DNA from: PALSA-894 sp963828625
GTDB taxonomy: Bacteria > Pseudomonadota > Alphaproteobacteria > Rhizobiales > Xanthobacteraceae
Length of the DNA: 64,000 nucleotides
NCBI GenBank assembly: GCA_963828625.1
Contig: CAWHEX010000004.1
Coordinates: 62,001 to 126,000, forward strand
Reading direction: 5' to 3'
A program made the position numbers and the translations under genes. The notes under the pieces are model-generated. The model was not told the origin of the DNA and did not search any database. It was given only the letters and a program-made list of their open reading frames with translations. Each line of letters starts with the position of its first letter. Positions within the stretch are counted from its first letter, which is position 1. This document shows, one piece after another, positions 44,621 to 52,875 of this stretch.

Positions 44621-46570
44621 ATGTTTGCCTCCGTCCTGATCGCCAATCGCGGTGAGATCGCCGTGCGCATCGCGCGCACCGCGAAGCGGATGGGCCTGCG
44701 CGTGATCGCGGTCTACTCCGAGGCGGACGCCGGTGCGCTGCACACGCGGGTCGCCGACGAGGCGCACCTGATCGGGCCGCCGCCCGCGCGCGAGAGCTAT
44801 CTGGTCGTCGAGAAGCTGATCGACGTGGCGCGTCGCACGCGCGCGCAGTGCATCCATCCCGGCTACGGATTTCTCTCCGAGAACGCGCAATTCGCCGAAG
44901 CCTGCGCGGCCGCCGGCATCGTGTTCGTCGGGCCGCCGCCCTCCGCGATCCGCGCGATGGGGCTGAAGGATCAGGCCAAGGCGCTGATGGAGAAGGCGGG
45001 CGTACCGGTCGTGCCCGGCTACCACGGCGAATTGCAGGACCCGAAATTCCTCAAGGAGAAGGCCTATCAGATCGGTTACCCGGTGCTGATCAAGGCGGTC
45101 GCGGGCGGCGGCGGCAAGGGCATGCGCCGTGTCGACAAGCACGCCGAGTTCGATGCCGCGCTGGAAGGCGCGGCGCGCGAAGGACAATCGGCCTTCGGCG
45201 ATCCGCGCGTGCTGATCGAGAAATACGTCACCGCACCGCGCCACATCGAAATGCAGGTGTTCGCCGACAGCCACGGCAACGTCATTCATCTCAACGAGCG
45301 CGACTGCTCGCTCCAGCGCCGCCATCAGAAGGTGATCGAGGAGGCGCCCGCGCCGGGCATGACCGCCGATATCCGCGCCGCAATGGGGCGCGCCGCGACG
45401 GAAGCCGCGCACGCCGTAGGTTATCAGGGCGCCGGCACCGTGGAATTCATTGCGGATGGCGCACGCGGCCTTCGGCCCGATGGCTTCTGGTTCATGGAAA
45501 TGAACACGCGGCTTCAGGTCGAGCATCCCGTCACCGAGGCGATCACCGGGCTCGATCTCGTCGAGATGCAATTCCGTGTCGCGGCGGGCGAGAAGCTGCC
45601 GCTCGCGCAGGCGAACGTGCGCATCGACGGCCACGCCGCCGAGGCGCGGCTTTATGCCGAAGACCCCGCGCGGGGCTTTCTGCCGTCGACCGGCAAGCTC
45701 GCGGCGCTGGAGTTTCCGGCGGGCGAGGGGGTGCGCGTCGATACCGGCGTGGAGGCGGGCTCGGTGGTCTCGCCCTATTACGATCCGATGATCGCCAAGG
45801 TGATCGCGCATGGGCGCAACCGTGACGAGGCGCTGGATCGGCTTGCATCGGCGCTCGAAAATACCGTCGTGGTCGGGCCGCACGCCAACGCGGCGTTTCT
45901 GGCGGCGCTTGCGCGCCATGCGGAGTTTCGCAGCGGAAAGTTCGATACCGGTTTCATCGACCGGCATCTTGCCGCGTTGACGACACCTGATCCGCAAGCC
46001 GAGGCCGCGATCGTCGCGGCGGCTGTCGAGCGCCTGCTGATGCCGCAATCGGAGGGCGCGGACGAGTCGCCGTGGTCCGATCCCTGGAATACGGCCGACG
46101 GCTTCTCGCTTGGGCCGCAGCGCGCGCTCGACCTCGACATCGTGGTTGAAGGCCATCCGCGCAAGGCGAGCGTGACGTGGCGCGGCGCGCCCGAAGCGTC
46201 GGTCGACGGCGTTGCGGCCGCGCGGGAGGGCGTGCGGATCGTCCCTGTCGCGGGCGGCGTCGTTGCGGTCGGCAATGGCGTGCAGCGTCACGTCGCGCTG
46301 AAAAGCTATGACGCGGTCGACGTCGATCACCTCGACGGCGACGGCATCGTGAAGGCGCCGATGCACGGCAAGGTGCTGGCGATCCTGGTCGCTGCGGGCG
46401 CGCGCGTCACCAAGGGCGAGCGTGTCGCGGTGGTCGAGGCGATGAAGATGGAGCACGCGCTGCTTGCGCCGCACAACGGCGTTGTGGCGGAGGTGAGTGC
46501 GGAGGTCGGCGCGCAGGTCGCCGAGAACGCCAGGATCATGACAATCGAGGCTGCAAAAGAAGAGGGATAG
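44621..46570 (+). CDS. mccA: Methylcrotonoyl-CoA carboxylase alpha subunit (biotin carboxylase/biotin carrier)
   Basis: 649 intact residues. The biotin carboxylase domain (about 1-445) shows ANRGEIAVRI, the ATP-grasp GGGGKGM, HLNERDCSLQRRHQK and EMNTRLQVEHPVTE. The linker is shorter than in PccA, and the C-terminal biotinyl domain carries AMKM. Length and linker point to the MCC-alpha type, completing leucine catabolism with ivd (6.7 kb) and mccB (26.2 kb). The general acyl-CoA carboxylase alpha alternative is not excluded. Confidence 0.88.
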   Translation: MFASVLIANRGEIAVRIARTAKRMGLRVIAVYSEADAGALHTRVADEAHLIGPPPARESYLVVEKLIDVARRTRAQCIHPGYGFLSENAQFAEACAAAGIVFVGPPPSAIRAMGLKDQAKALMEKAGVPVVPGYHGELQDPKFLKEKAYQIGYPVLIKAVAGGGGKGMRRVDKHAEFDAALEGAAREGQSAFGDPRVLIEKYVTAPRHIEMQVFADSHGNVIHLNERDCSLQRRHQKVIEEAPAPGMTADIRAAMGRAATEAAHAVGYQGAGTVEFIADGARGLRPDGFWFMEMNTRLQVEHPVTEAITGLDLVEMQFRVAAGEKLPLAQANVRIDGHAAEARLYAEDPARGFLPSTGKLAALEFPAGEGVRVDTGVEAGSVVSPYYDPMIAKVIAHGRNRDEALDRLASALENTVVVGPHANAAFLAALARHAEFRSGKFDTGFIDRHLAALTTPDPQAEAAIVAAAVERLLMPQSEGADESPWSDPWNTADGFSLGPQRALDLDIVVEGHPRKASVTWRGAPEASVDGVAAAREGVRIVPVAGGVVAVGNGVQRHVALKSYDAVDVDHLDGDGIVKAPMHGKVLAILVAAGARVTKGERVAVVEAMKMEHALLAPHNGVVAEVSAEVGAQVAENARIMTIEAAKEEG

Positions 46571-46571
46571 A

Positions 46572-47009
46572 ATGCCCCTGCATTTGCTCAAGCTCTGTGT
46601 CGGCGTCGACACGATCCAGGAGCTCGACGACTGGATCAAACGGCGGCTGAAAGAGAAGAAAAAGAAGGGCGAGAAGCCCGAGCACATCCATACGACCCGG
46701 ATGCAGCCCAAGCGCGCCGACGAGCTCACCGAGGGCGGCTCGCTCTATTGGGTCATCCGCGGCGAGATCCTGTGCCGCGAGCGGCTGGTCGCGATCCGTC
46801 CCTTCGTCGACAAGGAGGGGATTTCCCGCTGCCGCCTCGTGATGGACGGCAAGCTGGTGCTGGTCCAGCCGCGGCCGTTCCGCGCCTTTCAGGGCTGGCG
46901 CTATCTGACACCGAAGGATGCGCCGAGGGATCTCGACCGTGCGGCACCCGGCGCGCGCAACATGCCCGAGCAGATGCGGCGCGAACTGCGTGAACTTGGC
47001 CTATTGTAG
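46572..47009 (+). CDS. DUF1489 protein
   Basis: 145 residues: HLLKLCVGVDTIQELDDWI, HTTRMQPKRADEL, GSLYWVIRGEILCRERL and RPFRAFQGWRYLTP. This is the DUF1489 pattern, conserved in Alphaproteobacteria, function unknown. It starts two bases after the mccA stop, so it is probably cotranscribed. Confidence 0.9.
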   Translation: MPLHLLKLCVGVDTIQELDDWIKRRLKEKKKKGEKPEHIHTTRMQPKRADELTEGGSLYWVIRGEILCRERLVAIRPFVDKEGISRCRLVMDGKLVLVQPRPFRAFQGWRYLTPKDAPRDLDRAAPGARNMPEQMRRELRELGLL

Positions 47010-47083
47010 CAGGCAGGCGCTACGATCTAGATTCAAGGTCCGGGCTTAAGGGCTTTGAAAAAATAGAAATTCGGGAGGGTTCG

Positions 47084-48259
47084 ATGCTGCGCAGGGACGT
47101 GCTGAAGGGAATGGCCGCGGCCGGCGCCGCGACTGCGGTCGGAGTGCAACCTGCCGCCGCGCAGGACGTGATCAAGATCGGAGCCTGCCTGTCGCTCACG
47201 GGCGGCTTCCAAACTGTCGGTCGCCAGGCGCTCGCCGGCGCAAAGCTCTACATGCAGCTCAACGGCGACAAGGTCGCGGGCAAGAAAATCGAGCTGATCG
47301 TGCGCGAGGATAGCGGCGTGCCGGATGTGGCGCGCCGCGTCGTGCAGGAGATGATCGTCAACGACAAGGTCAACATCGTGCTCGGCGGCATCACGCCGAC
47401 CGCGCTCGCGATCGGCCAGCTGGTCACGCAGGCGAAGGTCCCGACCGTGGTGATCATCTCGGGCGCGTCGGTCACGATCGACCGCTCGCCCTTCATGACG
47501 CGCACCAGTTTCACGCTCGGACAGTCGTCGATGATCATGGGCGACTGGGCGGCGAAGAACGGCAGCAAGAAAATCGTGACCCTGGTCAACGACTGGGCAC
47601 CGGGCGCGGAGGCCGAGACGGCTTTCGTGAATGCGTTCACGGCCGGCGGTGGCCAGGTCATGGAGAAGTTGAAAGTCCCGCTGGCGAATCCGGACTTCGC
47701 GCCGTTCCTGCAACGCATCCGCGACATCGGGCCGGATACGGCCTTTGTTTATTTCCCCGGCCAGCAGGGTGGTACCTTCGCGCGCCAGTTCGTCGAGCGC
47801 GGGCTCGACAAAGCCAACATCAAGCTCATCGGCCCCGGCGACCTCACCGACGACGACGAGCTTGCCGGTCAGGGCGATGTGATGCTCGGCGTCATCACGG
47901 CGCACAACTATTCGGCCGCGCACCCGTCCGCGGCGAACAAGAAGTACGTCGAGGAGTTCAAAAAGACGAACAACTTCCGCCCCAACTTCATTTCGACCGG
48001 GGGCTGGGATGGCATGCACCTGATCTACGAGGCGCTGAAGAAGACCAATGGCGACACCGACGGCGAGAAGCTGATCGCCGCCATGAAGGGCATGAAGTGG
48101 GAAAGCCCGCGCGGGCCGATCTCGATCGACCCGGAAACGCGCGACATCGTGCAGAATATCTATATGCGCAAGGTCGAGAAGGTGAATGGGGAGCTCTTCA
48201 ATGTCGAGTTCCAGACCTTCGAGGCCGTCAAGGACCCGATGAAGAAGAAGGCGACGTAA
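47084..48259 (+). CDS. ABC transporter substrate-binding protein, Leu/Ile/Val-type (LivK-like)
   Basis: 391 residues. N-terminal signal with a twin-Arg-like start (LRRDVLKGMAAAGAATAVG), cleaved after AAAQ. Periplasmic binding fold type I: IKIGACLSLTGGFQTVGRQ, VREDSGVPDVARR, VNIVLGGITPTAL. These receptors often bind branched-chain or aromatic compounds. No permease or ATPase genes are adjacent. The next gene, an aromatic-ring dioxygenase, starts one base after its stop, so an aromatic ligand is plausible by context. Confidence 0.88.
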   Translation: MLRRDVLKGMAAAGAATAVGVQPAAAQDVIKIGACLSLTGGFQTVGRQALAGAKLYMQLNGDKVAGKKIELIVREDSGVPDVARRVVQEMIVNDKVNIVLGGITPTALAIGQLVTQAKVPTVVIISGASVTIDRSPFMTRTSFTLGQSSMIMGDWAAKNGSKKIVTLVNDWAPGAEAETAFVNAFTAGGGQVMEKLKVPLANPDFAPFLQRIRDIGPDTAFVYFPGQQGGTFARQFVERGLDKANIKLIGPGDLTDDDELAGQGDVMLGVITAHNYSAAHPSAANKKYVEEFKKTNNFRPNFISTGGWDGMHLIYEALKKTNGDTDGEKLIAAMKGMKWESPRGPISIDPETRDIVQNIYMRKVEKVNGELFNVEFQTFEAVKDPMKKKAT

Positions 48260-49202
48260 GTGATCATTGAACGACAGGAAGACGTCACGCCGGCAGTGCT
48301 GAAGGAATTGGAGCGCGCGCCCAACGCGCGCTTCAAGGAGATCATGGGCGCGTTCGTGCGCCACATGCACGACTTCGTGCGTGAAGTCGAAGCTCACCGA
48401 GGAAGAGTTCCGCACCGCGGTGAACTACGTCGTGGCGCTCGGCAAGGCGAGCAACGAGTCGCACAACGAGGCGATCCTGATCTGCGGGTCACTCGGCATT
48501 TCGTCGCTCGTCTGCCTGCTCAACAACTCCGATGGCCAGACCGACACCGACGCCAGCCTGCTTGGGCCGTTCTGGCGAGAGCAATCGCCGGTCACGCCGA
48601 ATGGCGGCTCGATTGTGCGGTCGCCGACGCCCGGCCCGGTGCTGTTCGTGAAGGCCTGGTTCCGTGACCGGGACGGCAAGCCGATCAAGGGCGCCGAGGT
48701 CGACATCTGGCAGTCTTCGACCGAGGGCTTTTACGAGAACCAGGACCCCGGGCAGGCGGACATGAACCTGCGCGGCAAGTTCTTCACCGACGAGAACGGC
48801 TACATCGCGTTCCGGAGCATCAGGCCCGCCGGTTATCCGATCCCGGTCAGCGGACCGACCGGTGAGTTGTTGCGTGCGCAAGGACGGCACAACATGCGGC
48901 CCGCGCATCTTCACTTCCTGGCTTCAAAGGACGGCTTCAAGACGCTGATTTCGCAAATCTATGTCGCGGACGACAAGAACATCGACAGCGATGTGCAGTT
49001 CGGCGTCACACGCCACCTCATCGGCGACTACGTGCTGCATCAGAACGAGAAAGCGCCCGCGCCGGACGTGACCGGCCCGTGGTATTCGCTCGAGCACAAC
49101 TTCGTCATGGATGCCGGTCCCTCCAAGCTTCCGCGCGCACCGATCAGCGGCAAGGCGAGCGGCGAACGGCCGGCGCTGCCGGTGTTGGAGCGGATTGGCT
49201 AG
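48260..49202 (+). CDS. Intradiol ring-cleavage dioxygenase, hydroxyquinol/catechol type (one frameshift)
   Basis: About 313 residues. The N-terminal helical dimerisation domain changes frame near 48385 (HDFVREV, then LTEEEFRTAVNYVV). The catalytic domain has LLGPFWRE, DIWQSSTEGFYENQDP (first iron Tyr), RPAGYPIP (second iron Tyr) and RPAHLHF (two iron His). It opens catechol-like rings with O2 on Fe(III). Length and the wide active-site wording suggest the hydroxyquinol 1,2-dioxygenase branch. GTG start directly after the receptor gene. Confidence 0.85.
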
Positions 49203-50053
49203 ACGCCGAGGTTGTCGATCAGGCGCGTTTTTCCAAGCTTCGCCGCGACCAGAAGCCGGACGGGGCCATCCTTGATCGCGCGGACGGGCGCCAGCGTCTC
49301 GGCATGGCGCGCCTCCAGATAGTCGAGCGCAAACCCGGCGCGCAGGATCGCCTCGCGTCCTTCGGACAGAATGGTCGCAATCGGCCGTCCTTTGGCGATC
49401 TTGTCCGCGCATAGCGTCAGCACGCGATGCAGAACCGGCGAGACGGCGCGCTCTTCCGGCGAGAGGTGAATGTTGCGCGATGACATCGCGAGGCCGTCCT
49501 TTTCCCGCACGGTCGGCACGCCGATCACCTTGAGCGGAAGATCAAGATCGCGCGCCATCCGGCTGACAACGCGGAGCTGCTGGTAGTCCTTCTCGCCGAA
49601 TACCGCGACATCCGGCATCGCCTGAATGAACAGCTTGCCGACGACGGTCGCGACGCCGGTGAAAAAGGCCGGCCGGAACGCGTCCTCAAGTCCGGCGGTA
49701 GCCGGCCCCTCCGGCAGAATGCGCGTCGCAAACCCTTCCGGGTACATCACGCCGACGTTCGCTGGCGCCCAGACGAGATCGGCTTTGTGTTCAGCCAGCG
49801 CTGCAACATCGGCCGCGAAGGTGCGGGGATAGGTGGAGAAATCCTCGGTCGGCGCGAACTGCGCCGGATTGACGAAGATCGAGACGACAACGCGATCGGC
49901 GCGTCGGCGCGCGGTCCGCACCAGCGCAAGATGTCCGGCATGCAAGGCGCCCATCGTCGGCACGAGAGCGATGGTTTCGCCGCGCGAACGCCAATGCGCA
50001 ATGTCCCGGCGCAGCGCCACAACGGTCTTTGCGATCTTCACACGCCGTGCCAT
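49199..50053 (-). CDS. panC: Pantothenate synthetase
   Basis: 284 intact residues. ATP-dependent condensation of pantoate and beta-alanine. Motifs: VPTMGALHAGHLALV (HxGH), VSIFVNPAQFAPTEDFSTYPR, FGEKDYQQL and MSSRNIHLSPEER (KMSKS-equivalent). It ends convergently with the dioxygenase gene (four-base overlap) and is divergent from mipZ. Confidence 0.97.
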   Translation of the reverse strand: MARRVKIAKTVVALRRDIAHWRSRGETIALVPTMGALHAGHLALVRTARRRADRVVVSIFVNPAQFAPTEDFSTYPRTFAADVAALAEHKADLVWAPANVGVMYPEGFATRILPEGPATAGLEDAFRPAFFTGVATVVGKLFIQAMPDVAVFGEKDYQQLRVVSRMARDLDLPLKVIGVPTVREKDGLAMSSRNIHLSPEERAVSPVLHRVLTLCADKIAKGRPIATILSEGREAILRAGFALDYLEARHAETLAPVRAIKDGPVRLLVAAKLGKTRLIDNLGV

Positions 50054-50202
50054 CGACAGTTCCTCGTTCGGTCGGCGCGGAAACTAACAGCGTGCTCCAA
50101 CGTTCGCGAGCGTGGTTAACCAGTCTCCGCGAGTTAACGTGCAAATCGTCCTTGACCTTGACACAAATCGATTCAGATTATGCGGCGTTGAGGGGCCGGG
50201 TG

Positions 50203-51177
50203 ATGTTGCTCCAGGCAACAAGTGGTGTACCGCGTTCCGCGCATGTGATCGTGCTCGGTAACGAGAAGGGCGGCTCGGGTAAAACCACAACCGCGATGCA
50301 TATCGCGGTCGCGCTTCTGAAAGCCGGACAGCGCGTCGCCACCATCGACCTCGACAGCCGCCAGAAATCCTTCACACACTACATTGAGAACCGCCGCGAC
50401 AGTGCGCGGCGTGGCGCGGCGCTCGAAGTTCCGGATCATTACGCCATCGCGCGTGGCGAGGGCGCGCGCGTCGACGAGAATGAGGCGGCGGAGTTCGCGG
50501 GTTTCGCCGCGGCAATCAACGCGGTCGAGCACACGCACGACTTCGTGGTGGTCGATACCCCCGGCAACGACACCTACCTGATGCGGCTCGCCCATTCGAT
50601 GGCCGACACGCTGGTGACGCCGCTCAATGACAGTTTCCTCGACTTCGATGTGCTTGGCACGGTCGATCCGGCGAGTTTCGAGGTGACCGGCGCCAGCCAC
50701 TACGCCCAGATGGTGCGTTATGCGCGGCGACAGCGGCGTATCGTGGACGGCGGCCTCACCGACTGGATCGTGGTGCGCAACCGGCTTGCGCTTGTTGCGT
50801 CGCGCAACAAGAAACTGGTCGGCGAATGCCTCGACCGCCTCGGGCTGAGGCTTGGGTTCCGTCCGGTCGAAGGCTTCTCCGAGCGCGTGGTGTTTCGCGA
50901 GTTCTTTCCCTACGGCCTCACCGCGCTCGATCAGCTCGACGAGGCGACGCTCGGCGCGAAGCCGAATCTCTCACACCTCACGGCGCGGCAGGAGATCCGC
51001 AACGTGATCGAGGCGCTCAAGCTGCCGATCGACGAACGCGGACGGCGCCGCGCCGCCGCCCGGGCCGAATGGCTGGCCACGCAGGACAGGCCGCTCGACA
51101 CCGACGACATGATTCTGGCAGAGCCGCCCCGCGACACGAGGCCCATTGCGCCCGCCCCCCGAGATGCCACCTTATAG
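50203..51177 (+). CDS. mipZ: MipZ-type ParA family ATPase
   Basis: 324 residues. The deviant Walker A KGGSGKTTTA near the N-terminus, DLDSRQKSFTHYIENR, VVVDTPGN and the long MipZ-specific C-terminal half (ERVVFREFFPYGLTALDQLD) identify the alphaproteobacterial division-plane regulator. It forms a gradient from ParB at the poles and inhibits FtsZ. ATG 50203; an upstream in-frame extension to 50029 overlaps panC's start region and is unlikely. Two co-directional genes follow. Confidence 0.93.
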   Translation: MLLQATSGVPRSAHVIVLGNEKGGSGKTTTAMHIAVALLKAGQRVATIDLDSRQKSFTHYIENRRDSARRGAALEVPDHYAIARGEGARVDENEAAEFAGFAAAINAVEHTHDFVVVDTPGNDTYLMRLAHSMADTLVTPLNDSFLDFDVLGTVDPASFEVTGASHYAQMVRYARRQRRIVDGGLTDWIVVRNRLALVASRNKKLVGECLDRLGLRLGFRPVEGFSERVVFREFFPYGLTALDQLDEATLGAKPNLSHLTARQEIRNVIEALKLPIDERGRRRAAARAEWLATQDRPLDTDDMILAEPPRDTRPIAPAPRDATL

Positions 51178-51213
51178 GCCGGGGTCGGGCTGATACCCGG
51201 CCAAGGGCCTGAA

Positions 51214-51966
51214 ATGGCATCGGAACGCGACAAGACAACCGACCGAACGACGTCCGTCACAACTGGTGCGCACACCGAGCCGGCGACCGTTTCGTCGCGC
51301 GCCGAGATCGACGCCTTCGTCAAGCGCGCCCGCACGCTTGCGCCGCCGGTCGAGGCCGGCAAGCGCGGCCGGCTGATCTTCGCGCTCGACGCCACCATGA
51401 GCCGCCAGCCGACCTGGGATACCGCGTGCCGGCTACAAGGCGAGATGTTCCGCGAGACGGCCTCGGTCGGCGGGCTCGACGTGCAGCTTGTCTACTTTCG
51501 CGGCCTCAACGAATGCCGTGCGTCGCGCTGGGTATCGGACGGCACTGGTCTCGGCGACCTGATGGGTCGCATCAGTTGCCAAGGCGGTCACACGCAGATC
51601 GACAAGGTGCTCAGCCACACCAGAAACGAGTCCGACCGCGCCAAGGTGCAGGCGCTGGTCTATGTTGGCGACGCGATGGAAGAGGCGATCGACGACCTTG
51701 CGGCGTCGGCCGGTGAGCTTGGTCTGAAAGGCATTCCGGCCTTCATGTTTCAGGAGGGACATGATCCCGTCGCCGAGCGCGCCTTTCGCGAGATCGCGCG
51801 GCTGACGCGTGGCGCCTATTGCCGCTTCGATTTGTCCGCCGCGGGCGAGTTGGGCGAACTGTTGCGCGCGGCGGCAGTCTATGCGGCTGGCGGCGTCAAG
51901 GCGCTCGCCGATCTTTCGGCCAGGCGCAGCGCGGGCGCGCAGAAGCTGCTCGCGCAGATGAGATAG
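51214..51966 (+). CDS. VWA-like domain protein
   Basis: 250 residues. A Thr/Glu-rich start leads to a von Willebrand A-like fold: GRLIFALDATMSRQPTWD (a MIDAS-like DxTxS), QLVYFRGLNECRASRW, VQALVYVGDAMEE and LTRGAYCRFDLSAAGELGELLRAAAVYA. No signal peptide. It lies 36 bases after mipZ and two bases before a membrane J-domain gene, so the three are probably one operon. The partner is unknown; a chaperone-linked metal-binding role is only a guess. Confidence 0.82.
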   Translation: MASERDKTTDRTTSVTTGAHTEPATVSSRAEIDAFVKRARTLAPPVEAGKRGRLIFALDATMSRQPTWDTACRLQGEMFRETASVGGLDVQLVYFRGLNECRASRWVSDGTGLGDLMGRISCQGGHTQIDKVLSHTRNESDRAKVQALVYVGDAMEEAIDDLAASAGELGLKGIPAFMFQEGHDPVAERAFREIARLTRGAYCRFDLSAAGELGELLRAAAVYAAGGVKALADLSARRSAGAQKLLAQMR

Positions 51967-51968
51967 CC

Positions 51969-52667
51969 ATGACGGTGCTCCTTGGGCTCGTCTCGCTCGC
52001 GATCCTGATCTGGATGGCGCACAAGTATTTGCAGACAGACCCGCGCAAGCTTGCCGCCATCCTGAAGATTTCGGGCGGCGTCACGGCACTCGGCTTTGCG
52101 GCATTCCTTGCAGCGCGCGGGCAATTCGCCGTCGCGCTGCCGCTCGGGTTTACGGGATTGGGTCTGCTCGGCTGGGCGCCGTTCGGCCCGGCCGGATTCG
52201 GACAGCGCACGCAGAAAAGCCGCGGGCAGGTTTCGCGGGTGCGGTCGGCTTTTTTCGAAATGGAACTCGATCATGACACCGGCGCGATGCGCGGTGTCAT
52301 CCTGACGGGGCCGCGGGAGGGCATGCAGCTCGATGCGCTCGACGTGAATACGCTCGTCGGCTTGTTCATCGAAATCGACGAGGAGAGCCGTGCCTTACTG
52401 GCAGCGTATCTTGACCGCCGGGACGCCAGCTGGCGAGAGCACGCGCAGGCCGATACGGCAGCGGGGCGCGGGAGCCCGTCGCGCGGGCCAATGACGCATG
52501 AGGAGGCTTACCAGATCCTTGGCCTTGAGCCCGGAGCCAAAACCGAAGACATCGTCAGCGCCCATCGGACGCTGATGAAAAGGCTCCACCCGGATCTCGG
52601 GGGCACGAACTACCTTGCGGCTCGCGTCAACGAGGCCAAGGATACGCTGCTCCGGCAACATCGCTGA
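51969..52667 (+). CDS. Membrane-anchored J-domain protein (DjlA-like)
   Basis: 232 residues. Two N-terminal membrane segments (LLGLVSLAILIWMAH; ALGFAAFLAARGQFAVALPLGFTG) precede a middle domain with MELDHDTGAMRG. The C-terminal J-domain has EEAYQILGLEPGA and the HPD triad in RLHPDLGG. It would recruit and stimulate DnaK at the inner membrane. Coupled to the VWA-like gene by a two-base gap. Confidence 0.88.
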   Translation: MTVLLGLVSLAILIWMAHKYLQTDPRKLAAILKISGGVTALGFAAFLAARGQFAVALPLGFTGLGLLGWAPFGPAGFGQRTQKSRGQVSRVRSAFFEMELDHDTGAMRGVILTGPREGMQLDALDVNTLVGLFIEIDEESRALLAAYLDRRDASWREHAQADTAAGRGSPSRGPMTHEEAYQILGLEPGAKTEDIVSAHRTLMKRLHPDLGGTNYLAARVNEAKDTLLRQHR

Positions 52668-52815
52668 GATACTCCGAACTCACCTAGCCACTCAGCGGCC
52701 TCTGATACTCAGTCGACGCTACCCGTAACTTTGTTGTTGCCCGGACTGTAACCGCAACGCCTTGCAGCTTTGCTAACGCGCCGGACTTTCCTTCGGGGAG
52801 GTGGGACCGGGAGCC

Positions 52816-52851
52816 AAAAAAACGCCCCGGCCAGAAGGCCGGGGCGTTTTT
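52816..52851. terminator. Bidirectional Rho-independent terminator
   Basis: AAAAACGCCCCGGCC (52818-52832) pairs perfectly with GGCCGGGGCGTTTTT (52837-52851), loop AGAA, with A/T runs on both sides. It sits between the J-domain gene (plus) and the D,D-carboxypeptidase gene (minus) and serves both. The 148 bases before it contain no gene. Confidence 0.92.
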
Positions 52852-52875
52852 GCTGAGCGGGATGCAGGCGTTGCG

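Noticed and set aside
44531..46729. Antisense frame of 732 residues opposite mccA
   Set aside because: High GC content leaves the complementary strand open. It has no recognisable domain, is Arg/His/Asp-rich, and exactly shadows a well-conserved gene.
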